Shown: positions 26,989-36,253 of the stretch, piece by piece
Position numbering within the stretch: the stretch's first letter is position 1
Layout: every line of letters starts with the position of its first letter
NCBI RefSeq assembly: GCF_009601685.2
Contig: NZ_CP045701.2
Location: 6,076,001-6,140,000 of the forward strand
Length of the DNA stretch: 64,000 nucleotides
DNA from: Pseudomonas brassicacearum
GTDB taxonomy: Bacteria > Pseudomonadota > Gammaproteobacteria > Pseudomonadales > Pseudomonadaceae
Direction: 5' to 3'
Position numbers and translations under genes: made by a program
Notes under the pieces: model-generated
Told to the model about the DNA's origin: nothing
The model's input: only the letters and a program-made list of their open reading frames with translations
The model's database searches: none

Positions 26989-27936
26989 ATGAAAGGTTCC
27001 ACATCGTTGTTGTTGGCCGCCATGCTGAGTCTTCCGATGCTGGCCAACGCTGCAGAACCCGAACAGTGCAGCACCGTCAACTTCTCCGACGTCGGCTGGA
27101 CCGACATCACCGTGACCACCGCCACCACCAGCGTGGTGCTCGAAGCCCTCGGCTACAAGACCAAGACCACCATGATTTCCGTGCCGGTGACCTACAAGTC
27201 CCTGGCCGACGGCAAGAACATGGACGTGTTCCTCGGCAACTGGATGCCGACCATGGAAAACGACATCAAGGCCTACCGCGAAGCCGGCACCGTGGAAACC
27301 GTGCGCACCAACCTCAAGGGCGCCAAGTACACCCTCGCCGTGCCTCAGGCCTTGTATGACAAAGGCCTGCACGACTTCGCCGACATCCCCAAATTCAAGA
27401 AAGAGCTGGACGGCAAGATCTACGGGATCGAACCTGGCAACGACGGCAACCGCCTGATCCAGAGCATGATCGAAAAGAACGCCTTTGGCCTGAAGGACGC
27501 AGGCTTCAAAGTCGTCGAGTCGAGTGAAGCCGGCATGCTCTCGCAGGTCGACCGCGCCTCCAGGCGTGGCACCGATGTGGTCTTCCTCGGCTGGGCGCCA
27601 CACCCGATGAACACCCGCTTCAAGATCCAGTACCTGACCGGCGGCGACGACTTCTTCGGCCCCGACTTCGGTGCCGCAACCGTGGCGACCAACACCCGCA
27701 AGGGCTACAGCCAGGAATGCAGCAACGTTGGCCAGTTGTTGAAAAACCTGGAGTTCACCGTCGACATGGAAAGCACGCTGATGGGCAACGTGCTCGACGA
27801 CAAGATGAAGCCTGAAGCCGCCGCCAAGGCCTGGCTGAAGAAAAACCCACAGGTACTCGATACCTGGTTGGCTGGCGTGACCACCATTGACGGTAAACCT
27901 GGCCTGGAAGCCGTGAAAGCCAAGCTCGCGCAATAA
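26989..27936 (+). CDS. cbcX: CbcX, choline/betaine/carnitine-binding periplasmic protein
   Basis: 315 residues with CAGGAG before the ATG and a signal peptide ending LANAAEP. OpuAC/ProX family: VGWTDITVTTATTSVV, MDVFLGNWMPTMEND and VVFLGWAPHPMNTRF carry the aromatic residues that bind trimethylammonium groups. It is the binding protein of the CbcXWV ABC transporter, whose other genes follow at once, and a homologue of CaiX at 17868. A strong hairpin sits just after its stop codon. Confidence 0.94.
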   Translation: MKGSTSLLLAAMLSLPMLANAAEPEQCSTVNFSDVGWTDITVTTATTSVVLEALGYKTKTTMISVPVTYKSLADGKNMDVFLGNWMPTMENDIKAYREAGTVETVRTNLKGAKYTLAVPQALYDKGLHDFADIPKFKKELDGKIYGIEPGNDGNRLIQSMIEKNAFGLKDAGFKVVESSEAGMLSQVDRASRRGTDVVFLGWAPHPMNTRFKIQYLTGGDDFFGPDFGAATVATNTRKGYSQECSNVGQLLKNLEFTVDMESTLMGNVLDDKMKPEAAAKAWLKKNPQVLDTWLAGVTTIDGKPGLEAVKAKLAQ

Positions 27937-27950
27937 CTGCTTATGTTATG

Positions 27951-27972
27951 CCGGGCGAGTTCGCTCGCCCGG
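27951..27972 (+). promoter_or_regulatory. UUCG-loop hairpin between cbcX and cbcW
   Basis: Stem CCGGGCGAG, loop TTCG, stem CTCGCCCGG: nine perfect base pairs. No run of T follows, so it is not a normal terminator. It may protect the cbcX mRNA 3' end and favour the binding protein over the permease, as in many ABC operons. Confidence 0.7.
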
Positions 27973-28006
27973 GCTGTTTATCCCTTGCATGCGGACGTTC
28001 GCTACC

Positions 28007-28852
28007 ATGCTTATTGATCAGAAAATACCCTTGGGCCAGTACATCGCCGGCTTCGTCGAATGGCTGACGGAACACGGCGCCGACACCTTCGATGCCATCG
28101 CGCTGTTTCTGGAAACGATGATTCACGGCGTGACGTTTGCGCTGACCTGGTTCAATCCCCTGGCCCTGATCGGCCTCATCGCGCTATTGGCGCACTTCAT
28201 CCAACGCAAATGGGGCCTGACCGTATTCGTCATTGCGTCCTTCCTGTTGATCCTCAACCTGGGTTACTGGCAAGAGACCATGGAAACCCTCGCCCAGGTG
28301 CTGTTCGCGACCCTGGTTTGCGTACTGATTGGCGTGCCGCTGGGCATTGTTGCCGCGCACAAGCCGATGTTCTACACCCTGATGCGGCCGGTGCTCGATC
28401 TGATGCAGACCGTACCGACCTTCGTCTACCTCATTCCTACCCTGACCCTCTTCGGGCTGGGTGTGGTCCCGGGCCTGATCTCCACGGTGGTGTTCGCGAT
28501 TGCCGCGCCCATCCGCCTGACCTACCTGGGCATCCGCGACGTACCGGACGAACTGATGGACGCCGGCAAAGCCTTCGGCTGCTCCCGACGCCAGCTCCTG
28601 TCGCGCATTGAACTGCCCCATGCGATGCCGAGCATCGCGGCCGGTATCACCCAGTGCATCATGCTGTCGTTGTCGATGGTGGTGATCGCCGCGCTGGTGG
28701 GTGCCGATGGCCTGGGCAAACCGGTGGTCAACGCACTGAATACCGCCGATATCGCCCTGGGCTTCGAAGCCGGCCTGGCGATCGTGTTGCTGGCGATCAT
28801 GCTCGACCGAATCTGCAAACAACCCGACGCCAAAGTAAGGGGTGACGCATGA
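28007..28852 (+). CDS. cbcW: CbcW, quaternary-amine ABC transporter permease
   Basis: 281 residues from the ATG at 28007 (MLIDQKIPLGQYIAGF), the usual family start; an in-frame ATG at 27989 adds six residues. About six membrane segments are visible (ALTWFNPLALIGLIALLAHF, VFVIASFLLILNLGYW, LAQVLFATLVCVLIGVPLG). The permease EAA-type loop reads DAGKAFGCSRRQLLSRIELPHAMPS. It forms the inner-membrane channel of the CbcXWV importer and its stop codon overlaps the cbcV start (ATGA). Confidence 0.94.
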   Translation: MLIDQKIPLGQYIAGFVEWLTEHGADTFDAIALFLETMIHGVTFALTWFNPLALIGLIALLAHFIQRKWGLTVFVIASFLLILNLGYWQETMETLAQVLFATLVCVLIGVPLGIVAAHKPMFYTLMRPVLDLMQTVPTFVYLIPTLTLFGLGVVPGLISTVVFAIAAPIRLTYLGIRDVPDELMDAGKAFGCSRRQLLSRIELPHAMPSIAAGITQCIMLSLSMVVIAALVGADGLGKPVVNALNTADIALGFEAGLAIVLLAIMLDRICKQPDAKVRGDA

Positions 28853-30027
28853 GCACCATTCGTTTTGAAGACGTCGACGTGATCTTCGCCAAGGATCCAC
28901 GCGAGGCCCTGAAACTGCTCGACCAAGGCATGACCCGCAACGAAATCCTGAAGAAAACCGGGCAAATCGTCGGCGTGGAAAAAGCCAGCCTGGACATCGA
29001 GAAAGGCGAAATCTGCGTCTTGATGGGCCTGTCCGGCTCCGGCAAATCCAGCCTGCTGCGCTGCATCAACGGTCTGAACACCGTCAGCCGCGGCAAGCTG
29101 TTCGTCGAACACGACGGCCGGCAGATCGACATCGCCTCCTGTACCCCCGCCGAACTGAAGATGATGCGCACAAAGCGCATCGCCATGGTGTTCCAGAAGT
29201 TCGCCCTGATGCCCTGGCTCACGGTGCGCGAGAACATCAGCTTCGGTCTGGAAATGCAGGGCCGTCCAGAGAAAGAACGCCGCAAGCTGGTGGATGAGAA
29301 GCTGGAGCTGGTGGGCCTGACCCAGTGGCGCAACAAGAAGCCCGACGAATTGTCCGGCGGCATGCAGCAACGGGTCGGCCTGGCCCGCGCCCTGGCGATG
29401 GACGCCGACATCCTGCTGATGGACGAACCCTTCTCCGCCCTTGACCCGCTGATCCGCCAGGGCCTGCAGGACGAACTGCTGGAGCTGCAACGCAAGCTGA
29501 GCAAGACCATCGTGTTCGTCAGCCACGACCTCGACGAAGCCCTGAAGCTGGGCAGCCGTATCGCGATCATGAAAGACGGCCGGATCATCCAGTACAGCAA
29601 GCCGGAAGAAATCGTACTGAACCCGGCGGATGACTATGTGCGCACCTTCGTCGCCCACACCAACCCGCTCAACGTCCTGTGCGGTCGCAGCCTGATGCGC
29701 ACCCTGGACAACTGCAAGCGCATCAACGGTTCAGTGTGCCTGGACCCGGGCGGCGATTCCTGGCTCGACCTGGCCGAAGGCAACACCATCAAGGGCGCCC
29801 GGCAGAACGGCGCGGCGCTGGACCTGCAAAACTGGGTACCGGGCCAAGCCGTCGAAGAGCTGGGCCGACGTCCGACCCTGGTGGACTCCAACATCGGCAT
29901 GCGCGACGCGTTGCAGATTCGCTACCAGACCGGCAACAAACTGGTGCTCCACGATAACCAACAAGTCGTCGGGATCCTGGGCGACAGCGAGCTGTACCAC
30001 GCACTGCTCGGCAAAAACCTGGGCTAA
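28849..30027 (+). CDS. cbcV: CbcV, ATPase of the quaternary-amine ABC transporter
   Basis: 392 residues, ProV/OpuAA type. Walker A GLSGSGKSS, Q-loop VFQKFALMPW, signature LSGGMQQRVGLARAL, Walker B ADILLMDEPFSALDP and switch His in SHDLDEALK are all intact. The C-terminal 115 residues after NPLNVL take the place of the usual CBS pair; only one CBS-like unit seems present (TLVDSNIGMRDALQIRYQ). It powers import of choline, betaine and carnitine. Translationally coupled to cbcW and followed by a strong terminator. Confidence 0.95.
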   Translation: MSTIRFEDVDVIFAKDPREALKLLDQGMTRNEILKKTGQIVGVEKASLDIEKGEICVLMGLSGSGKSSLLRCINGLNTVSRGKLFVEHDGRQIDIASCTPAELKMMRTKRIAMVFQKFALMPWLTVRENISFGLEMQGRPEKERRKLVDEKLELVGLTQWRNKKPDELSGGMQQRVGLARALAMDADILLMDEPFSALDPLIRQGLQDELLELQRKLSKTIVFVSHDLDEALKLGSRIAIMKDGRIIQYSKPEEIVLNPADDYVRTFVAHTNPLNVLCGRSLMRTLDNCKRINGSVCLDPGGDSWLDLAEGNTIKGARQNGAALDLQNWVPGQAVEELGRRPTLVDSNIGMRDALQIRYQTGNKLVLHDNQQVVGILGDSELYHALLGKNLG

Positions 30028-30041
30028 GCCAACACCTGCAA

Positions 30042-30073
30042 AAACGCCGCGAGATGAACGCGGCGTTTTTGTT
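30042..30073 (+). terminator. Rho-independent terminator of cbcXWV
   Basis: AAAAACGCCGCG, a 7-nt loop, CGCGGCGTTTTTGTTT: a perfect stem closed by A/T pairs and followed by T residues. It ends the transporter operon 15 nt after the stop codon. Confidence 0.93.
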
Positions 30074-30119
30074 TGGTGGTTCTGAACTGCTGACTAGCTT
30101 GACCTTGAATGCAAATAAC

Positions 30120-30284
30120 TGTGGCGAGGGGATTTAGCGAAACGTCGCACCGCCCCGTCCGGCTCTGTAGGAGCTGGCGAAGCCTGCGATCTTTCGCTTA
30201 CGACTCAATTGTCCAGGACAAGATCGCAGCCTCGTTTCACTCGTCAGCTCCTACGGCCCAACGGGGATTTATCCCCTCGCCACA
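30120..30284. repeat. Nested REPIN upstream of betI (copy 4)
   Basis: Outer arms TGTGGCGAGGGGATTTA and TAAATCCCC-type (reading ATTTATCCCCTCGCCACA) enclose inner arms TGTAGGAGCTGGCGAAG and GTCAGCTCCTACG. This copy has no GATCTTTT expansion at all (GCGATCTTTCGCTTACG). Confidence 0.85.
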
Positions 30285-30404
30285 ACAGTGTTTCAGCTAT
30301 CAAGCGCATTAGGCCTGCATGCCAACCGACGAGTGTTATAAAGACATCCCCAAAAGTCTTCGCCCCGGCAAACAGCGATGACTTGTCATAGAACTTATTT
30401 TTTG

Positions 30405-30424
30405 TTGATTGAACGTTCAATCAA
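30405..30424. promoter_or_regulatory. BetI operator palindrome
   Basis: TTGATTGAACGTTCAATCAA is a perfect 20-bp palindrome 70 bp before the betI start. It resembles known BetI/TetR operators and would overlap a promoter -35 region (TTGATT). BetI bound here would repress betIBA until choline is present. Confidence 0.85.
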
Positions 30425-30494
30425 AACAAAATAGACTGGCTTTCGTTCCGGCAGACGACATTCGTGCGCCGGATGGCCTAAGGAGATGTGCTAG

Positions 30495-31115
30495 ATGCCC
30501 AAGGTCGGTATGCAACCCATCCGCCGCCAACAACTGATCGAAGCCACGTTGCAAGCGGTCGATCAAGTCGGCATGGGGGACGCCAGCATTGCGCTGATCG
30601 CCCGTTTGGCCGGTGTCTCCAACGGCATCATCAGTCACTACTTTCAGGACAAGAATGGCCTGATCGCGGCCACGGCCCAGTACCTGATGACTGTCCTGAG
30701 CGAGAACGTCACCGCGCGCCGCCAGGCACTGGAGGACGCAAGCCCCCGGGCTCACCTGAAGGTGATCATCGAAGGCAACTTCGACGCCAGCCAGGTCAAC
30801 GGCCCGGCAATGAAAACCTGGCTGGCCTTCTGGGCCACCAGCATGCACCACCCGTCTTTGCACAGGTTGCAGCGGATCAACGATCACCGTCTGTATTCCA
30901 ACCTGTGTTGCCAGTTCCGCCGCGTGTTGCCCGTTGATCAGGCACGCAGCGCGGCACGGGGCCTGGCCGCGCTGATTGACGGCTTGTGGCTGCGCGGAGC
31001 GCTGTCGGGAGACGCGTTCGATACCGCCCAGGCGCACCAGATCGCTTACGAATACATGGATTTCCAACTGGCCAAAGCAGGGGCGCCAGAGCACACAGAA
31101 CCGCTCGACTCCTGA
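30495..31115 (+). CDS. betI: BetI, choline-responsive TetR repressor
   Basis: 206 residues with AAGGAG before the ATG. The N-terminal helix-turn-helix reads [28 protein letters not shown], the classic TetR signature, and [19 protein letters not shown] is the BetI start. The C-terminal ligand domain includes [24 protein letters not shown]. It represses betIBA and is released by choline. First gene of the operon, with a perfect palindromic operator upstream. In P. aeruginosa betT1 sits between cbcV and betI; no choline symporter gene is present here. Confidence 0.95.
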   Translation: MPKVGMQPIRRQQLIEATLQAVDQVGMGDASIALIARLAGVSNGIISHYFQDKNGLIAATAQYLMTVLSENVTARRQALEDASPRAHLKVIIEGNFDASQVNGPAMKTWLAFWATSMHHPSLHRLQRINDHRLYSNLCCQFRRVLPVDQARSAARGLAALIDGLWLRGALSGDAFDTAQAHQIAYEYMDFQLAKAGAPEHTEPLDS

Positions 31116-31195
31116 ACCGCCGCCCAAGCGCGTAGTCAGCTATAAACGACACGCTCCGGTGGCCAGCCAACCACTCATGCACTTGCGAGGACTTT

Positions 31196-32668
31196 ATGGC
31201 CCGTTTCGAACTGCAAAAACTCTACATCGATGGCGCGTACAGCGATGCCAGCGGCGACGCTACTTTCGAAGCCATCAACCCTGCCAACGGTGAAGTCCTT
31301 GCCCAAGTGCAGCGTGCGACGTTCGAGGACGTCGAGCGCGCCGTGGTCAGCGCCGAAAAAGGCCAGAAGGTCTGGGCCGCCATGACCGCCATGCAGCGTT
31401 CGCGCATCCTGCGTCGCGCCGTGGACATCCTGCGCGAGCGCAACGATGAGTTGGCCGCCCTGGAAACCCTGGACACTGGCAAGGCCTACTCCGAAACCCG
31501 CTACGTCGACATCGTCACCGGCGCCGACGTGCTGGAATACTACGCCGGCCTGGTGCCAGCCATCGAAGGCGAGCAGGTTCCGCTGCGTACAACTTCATTC
31601 GTCTACACCCGTCGCGAGCCCCTGGGCGTGGTGGCCGGTATCGGCGCATGGAACTACCCGATCCAGATCGCCCTGTGGAAATCCGCCCCGGCCCTGGCAG
31701 CCGGTAACGCGATGATCTTCAAGCCGAGCGAAGTCACCTCGCTGACCACCCTGAAACTGGCCGAGATCTACACCGAGGCCGGCGTCCCAGCGGGCGTGTT
31801 CAACGTACTGACCGGCAGCGGCCGTGAAGTCGGCACCTGGCTGACCGAGCACCCGCGCATCGAGAAAATCTCCTTCACCGGTGGCACCGACACCGGCAAG
31901 AAGGTCATGGCCAGCGCCTCGAGCTCTTCGCTCAAGGACGTGACCATGGAACTGGGCGGCAAGTCGCCGCTGATCATCTTCGACGACGCCGACCTGGATC
32001 GCGCCGCCGACACCGCGATGATGGCCAACTTCTACAGCTCCGGCCAGGTCTGCACCAACGGCACCCGCGTGTTCGTGCCGAGCCACCTCAAGGCGGCCTT
32101 CGAAGCCAAGATCGCCGAGCGCGTGGCGCGCATCCGCATTGGCAACCCAGAGGACGAAAACACCAACTTCGGCCCGCTGGTGAGCTTCGCCCACATGGAA
32201 AGCGTGCTGGGCTATATCGAGAAAGGCAAAGCCGAAGGCGCGCGCCTGCTGTGCGGCGGCAGTCGCCTGACCGACGGCGAATTGGCCAAGGGCGCCTTTG
32301 TCGCCCCGACCGTGTTCACCGATTGCACCGACGAGATGACCATCGTGCGTGAGGAAATCTTCGGCCCGGTGATGAGCATCCTCACCTACGACACCGAAGA
32401 AGAAGTGATCCGCCGCGCCAACGACACCGACTTCGGCCTGGCCGCCGGCGTCGTCACCCGCGACCTGAACCGTGCCCACCGTGTGATCCACCAGCTCGAA
32501 GCCGGCATCTGCTGGATCAATGCCTGGGGTGAATCGGCGGCTGAAATGCCGGTCGGTGGCTACAAGCAATCGGGCGTGGGCCGGGAGAATGGCATCAGCT
32601 CGCTGAACAACTTCACCCGCATCAAATCGGTACAGGTCGAGCTGGGCGATTACACGTCGGTGTTCTGA
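31196..32668 (+). CDS. betB: BetB, betaine aldehyde dehydrogenase
   Basis: 490 residues with GAGGA before the ATG. An ALDH superfamily enzyme: the NAD-site [13 protein letters not shown], catalytic Glu in [14 protein letters not shown] and catalytic Cys in [15 protein letters not shown] are present, and the C-terminus [16 protein letters not shown] is typical of BetB. It oxidises betaine aldehyde to betaine with NAD(P). It lies 80 nt after betI. Confidence 0.97.
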   Translation: MARFELQKLYIDGAYSDASGDATFEAINPANGEVLAQVQRATFEDVERAVVSAEKGQKVWAAMTAMQRSRILRRAVDILRERNDELAALETLDTGKAYSETRYVDIVTGADVLEYYAGLVPAIEGEQVPLRTTSFVYTRREPLGVVAGIGAWNYPIQIALWKSAPALAAGNAMIFKPSEVTSLTTLKLAEIYTEAGVPAGVFNVLTGSGREVGTWLTEHPRIEKISFTGGTDTGKKVMASASSSSLKDVTMELGGKSPLIIFDDADLDRAADTAMMANFYSSGQVCTNGTRVFVPSHLKAAFEAKIAERVARIRIGNPEDENTNFGPLVSFAHMESVLGYIEKGKAEGARLLCGGSRLTDGELAKGAFVAPTVFTDCTDEMTIVREEIFGPVMSILTYDTEEEVIRRANDTDFGLAAGVVTRDLNRAHRVIHQLEAGICWINAWGESAAEMPVGGYKQSGVGRENGISSLNNFTRIKSVQVELGDYTSVF

Positions 32669-32698
32669 TCTGACACCGAGCCTGAGGCCGGGGCCTTT

Positions 32699-32912
32699 TG
32701 TGGCAAGGGGGCTTGCTCCCGCTGGGCTCTGTAGGAGCTGGCGAAGCCTGCGATCTTTTGATCTTTTGATCTTTTGATCTTTTGATCTTTTGATCTTTTG
32801 ATCTTTTGATCTTTCGCTTGAGATTCAAGTGTCTTTGGAAAGATCGCAGCCTCGTTGCACTCGACAGCTCCTACACAGCTCCTACACAGATCGTATACAG
32901 CTCGTATACAGA
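32699..32912. repeat. REPIN-like element with seven GATCTTTT units between betB and betA (copy 5)
   Basis: The inner palindrome (32730-32875) has arms TGTAGGAGCTGGCGAAG and CGACAGCTCCTACA. GATCTTTT occurs seven times in a row at 32752-32807, then GATCTTTC, the longest run in the window. Beyond the right arm are further partial arm copies (ACAGCTCCTACACAGATCG and similar) to about 32912. A left outer arm GTGGCAAGGGGGCTTGCTCC is present; the right outer arm is missing. All of this separates betB from betA in one operon. Confidence 0.9.
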
Positions 32913-32950
32913 CCGCGGCCTGAACCCAATTCAAAAAGAGGGTGCATTTC

Positions 32951-34654
32951 ATGTCCCAAACATTCGATTACATCATCATCGGCGCCGGTTCGGCCGGTAA
33001 CACCCTGGCCACCCGCCTGACCGAAGACGAAGGCGTCACCGTCCTGCTGCTCGAAGCCGGCGGCCCGGACTATCGCCTGGACTTCCGCACGCAAATGCCC
33101 GCTGCCCTGGCGTTCCCGCTGCAAGGCCGGCGCTACAACTGGGCCTACGAGACCGACCCGGAGCCGCACATGAACGGTCGCCGCATGGAGTGCGGTCGCG
33201 GCAAGGGCCTGGGCGGTTCTTCGCTGATCAACGGCATGTGCTACATCCGCGGCAACGCCCTGGACTATGACAACTGGGCCAAGCTGCCGGGCCTGGAAGA
33301 CTGGACCTACCTCGATTGCCTGCCATATTTCCGCAAAGCCGAAACCCGCGACATCGGCCCGAACGACTACCACGGTGGGGAAGGCCCGGTCAGCGTGACC
33401 ACACCCAAGGCCGGTAACAACCCGCTGTTCCACGCCATGGTCGAAGCTGGCGTGCAGGCCGGTTACCCGCGTACCGAAGACCTCAACGGCTACCAGCAGG
33501 AAGGCTTCGGCCCGATGGACCGTACCGTCACGCCCAATGGCCGTCGTGCCAGTACCGCGCGCGGATACCTGGACATCGCCAAGAAGCGTTCGACACTGAC
33601 CATCGTCACCCACGCCCTGACCGACAAGATCATCTTCGAAGGCAAACGTGCGGTCGGCGTGCGTTACCTGGTAGGCGCCGCCGAAGAGCGCGTCGAAGCC
33701 CGCGCCCGCAAGGAAGTACTGCTGTGCTCCGGCGCCATCGCCTCGCCGCAGATCCTGCAACGTTCCGGTGTCGGCCCCGCCAAGCTGCTGGAAAGCCTCG
33801 ACATCCCGGTGGTTCACGACCTGCCAGGCGTCGGTGAAAACCTGCAGGATCACTTGGAGCTGTACCTGCAATACGCCTGCACCCAGCCGGTTTCGCTGTA
33901 CCCGTCGCTGCTCTGGTACAACCAGCCAGCCATCGGCGCCGAATGGCTGTTCAACGGCACCGGCATCGGCGCCAGCAACCAATTCGAGGCCGGCGGTTTC
34001 ATCCGCACCCGTCCGGATTTCGATTGGCCGAACATCCAGTACCACTTCCTGCCGGTGGCGATTAACTACAACGGCAGCAACGGCGTGAAGGAACACGGTT
34101 TCCAGGCACACATGGGCTCCATGCGCTCGCCAAGCCGCGGCCGGATCCAGGCCAAGTCCAAGGACCCACGCCAGCACCCGAGCATTCTGTTCAACTACAT
34201 GGCGACCGAGCAGGACTGGCAGGAATTTCGCGACGGCATCCGCCTGACCCGCGAGATCATGCAGCAGCCGGCGCTCGATCCGTTCCGTGGCCGCGAGATC
34301 AGCCCAGGCATCGAAGTGCAGACGGACGAGCAGTTGGACCAGTTCATCCGCGAACACGCCGAAACCGCCTTCCACCCGTCCTGCTCGTGCAAGATGGGCA
34401 CCGACGACATGGCGGTGGTGGACGGCGAAGGCCGCGTGCATGGCATGCAAGGGTTGCGCGTGGTGGATGCTTCGATCATGCCGATCATCACCACCGGCAA
34501 CCTGAACGCGCCAACGATCATGATGGCCGAGAAAATCGCCGACAAGATCCGCGGTCGCAAGCCGCTGCCACGTAGCACCGCCCCGTACTTCGTGGCCGGC
34601 GACGCGCCAGTGCGTGGCAAGCCACTGCGGGAAGTCGGGCCTAGCGCCCAGTAA
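32951..34654 (+). CDS. betA: BetA, choline dehydrogenase
   Basis: 567 residues from the ATG at 32951 (AGAGGG upstream); an ATG at 32942 is in frame but poorly placed. GMC oxidoreductase: FAD motif [34 protein letters not shown], and the active-site HPSCSCKMG with a downstream [13 protein letters not shown]. It oxidises choline to betaine aldehyde, and may also act on the aldehyde, feeding the respiratory chain at the membrane. Last gene of betIBA. Confidence 0.97.
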   Translation: MSQTFDYIIIGAGSAGNTLATRLTEDEGVTVLLLEAGGPDYRLDFRTQMPAALAFPLQGRRYNWAYETDPEPHMNGRRMECGRGKGLGGSSLINGMCYIRGNALDYDNWAKLPGLEDWTYLDCLPYFRKAETRDIGPNDYHGGEGPVSVTTPKAGNNPLFHAMVEAGVQAGYPRTEDLNGYQQEGFGPMDRTVTPNGRRASTARGYLDIAKKRSTLTIVTHALTDKIIFEGKRAVGVRYLVGAAEERVEARARKEVLLCSGAIASPQILQRSGVGPAKLLESLDIPVVHDLPGVGENLQDHLELYLQYACTQPVSLYPSLLWYNQPAIGAEWLFNGTGIGASNQFEAGGFIRTRPDFDWPNIQYHFLPVAINYNGSNGVKEHGFQAHMGSMRSPSRGRIQAKSKDPRQHPSILFNYMATEQDWQEFRDGIRLTREIMQQPALDPFRGREISPGIEVQTDEQLDQFIREHAETAFHPSCSCKMGTDDMAVVDGEGRVHGMQGLRVVDASIMPIITTGNLNAPTIMMAEKIADKIRGRKPLPRSTAPYFVAGDAPVRGKPLREVGPSAQ

Positions 34655-34668
34655 GGCCCAGGACCGCC

Positions 34669-34693
34669 ATCGCGAGCCTGCTCGCGATGGCGT
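34669..34693. repeat. Single REP hairpin after betA
   Basis: GCCATCGCGAGC-CT-GCTCGCGATGGC: a twelve-base inverted repeat just after the betA stop codon, without a T run. Confidence 0.75.
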
Positions 34694-34810
34694 CCAACCT
34701 GACCCCAAACTTCCATCTACCTTGATCCCTCCCCCGCCCAGGCCTAATCTAGAGCCGCCGCGTCAATGCACCGCACCTCGCTGCACCGCCACTCCATACA
34801 AGGAGGTTCC

Positions 34811-36253
34811 ATGTTCGACTTCCACCCCCAGCTCAAGCAGCGTTTTGCTGCCCTGCGCACGGGCGCTGAATTCTTTTCCCTGCGTTACGTGCGCGAATCC
34901 GGCCAGCATTTGTCGGTGCGCAAGAATGTCGCCGAACCGCCCAGCCTGGGCCGTGATGAAGGGGCGATGCTCACCGTGCGGGTCAACGGGGTCGAGGCGT
35001 ATGCCGCCACCAACGACCTGTCCCAGGCCGGCCTGCAAGCGGCGCTGGAGCGTGCCGAGCAACACGCGCGCGGGCTCAAGCCCCATGCCCTGTTGGACCT
35101 GCGCGAGCATACGGTGTCCAGCGACCGTGCCGATTACTTCTCGCCGCATTTCGACCAGGCCTTCCCACCACTGAGCGATTGCTACCAATTGCTCGGCGAC
35201 GAGTCAGCCGCGGTGCCCCAGGACGAACGCCTGGTGAACTGGCAAGCCAGCATCGGCCTGACCCAGGTCGAGCAGATCTACCTCAACAGTGCCGGCGCTG
35301 AACTGCGCCAGGCCCAGCGCTTCATCTACCCGGCCCTGGAAGTCACCGCCTTCGACGGCCACGACAGCCAGACCCGCACCCTGGGTCGGGAAAACTTCGG
35401 CCAGCAAGGCGGCTTCGATGTGATCAGCCGCAGCGGCCTGATTGGCGCCGGGCTGAGAATTGCCGACCAGGCCCTGCAGTTGCTGCTGGCGCCGAACACG
35501 CCGCAAGGCCCCCGCGACCTGCTGCTGATGCCCGACCAGATGATGTTGCAGATCCACGAATCCATCGGTCACCCGCTGGAACTGGACCGCATCCTGGGGG
35601 ACGAGCGCAATTACGCCGGCACCAGCTTCGTCAAGGCCAGCGATTTCGGCCACCTGCAATACGGCTCCAGCCTGTTGAACGTGACCTTCGACCCGGACAT
35701 TCCCGAAGAACTGGCGAGCTACAGTCATGACGACGAAGGCAGCGCCGCCAGCAAACAATTCCTGATCCGCGAAGGCCTGTTGCTGCGCCCACTGGGCGGC
35801 GCACTGTCGCAGTTTCGCGCAGGCCTGGACGGCGTCGCCAACAGCCGCGCCTGCGGCTGGAACCGTCCGCCCATCGACCGCATGGCGAACCTGAACATCG
35901 AACCCGGCGACCAGTCCTTGGAACAACTGATCCAGGGCATCGAGCACGGCGTGTTGATGCGCACCAACCGCTCATGGTCCATCGACGACGCCCGCAACAA
36001 ATTCCAGTTCGGCTGCGAGTGGGGCCAGTTGATCGAGAACGGCGAGCTAAAGGGCGTGGTGAAGAACCCCAACTACCGGGGTATTTCCGCGCAATTCTGG
36101 AAGAGCCTGCGCGCCGTGGGCGATGCCAGCACCTCCCGGGTCCTCGGCACGCCGAACTGTGGCAAGGGCGAACCGAACCAGGTCATCCGCGTCGGCCATG
36201 CGTCACCGGCGTGCGTGTTCAGCAACATTGATGTGTTTGGGGGAGATGCCTGA
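34811..36253 (+). CDS. TldD-family metalloprotease homologue
   Basis: 480 residues from the ATG at 34811, which has AGGAGG 4 nt upstream. The active-site motif HExxxH reads IHESIGHPLELDRILGDE near residue 255, with a later SRACGWNRPPIDRM and the C-terminal NPNYRGISAQFWKSL typical of TldD. TldD/TldE pairs form a heteromeric peptidase that cleaves unfolded peptides and matures some RiPPs and antitoxins. The main TldD and PmbA genes normally lie elsewhere, so this is probably a second set. Its stop codon overlaps the next start (TGATG). Confidence 0.9.
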   Translation: MFDFHPQLKQRFAALRTGAEFFSLRYVRESGQHLSVRKNVAEPPSLGRDEGAMLTVRVNGVEAYAATNDLSQAGLQAALERAEQHARGLKPHALLDLREHTVSSDRADYFSPHFDQAFPPLSDCYQLLGDESAAVPQDERLVNWQASIGLTQVEQIYLNSAGAELRQAQRFIYPALEVTAFDGHDSQTRTLGRENFGQQGGFDVISRSGLIGAGLRIADQALQLLLAPNTPQGPRDLLLMPDQMMLQIHESIGHPLELDRILGDERNYAGTSFVKASDFGHLQYGSSLLNVTFDPDIPEELASYSHDDEGSAASKQFLIREGLLLRPLGGALSQFRAGLDGVANSRACGWNRPPIDRMANLNIEPGDQSLEQLIQGIEHGVLMRTNRSWSIDDARNKFQFGCEWGQLIENGELKGVVKNPNYRGISAQFWKSLRAVGDASTSRVLGTPNCGKGEPNQVIRVGHASPACVFSNIDVFGGDA

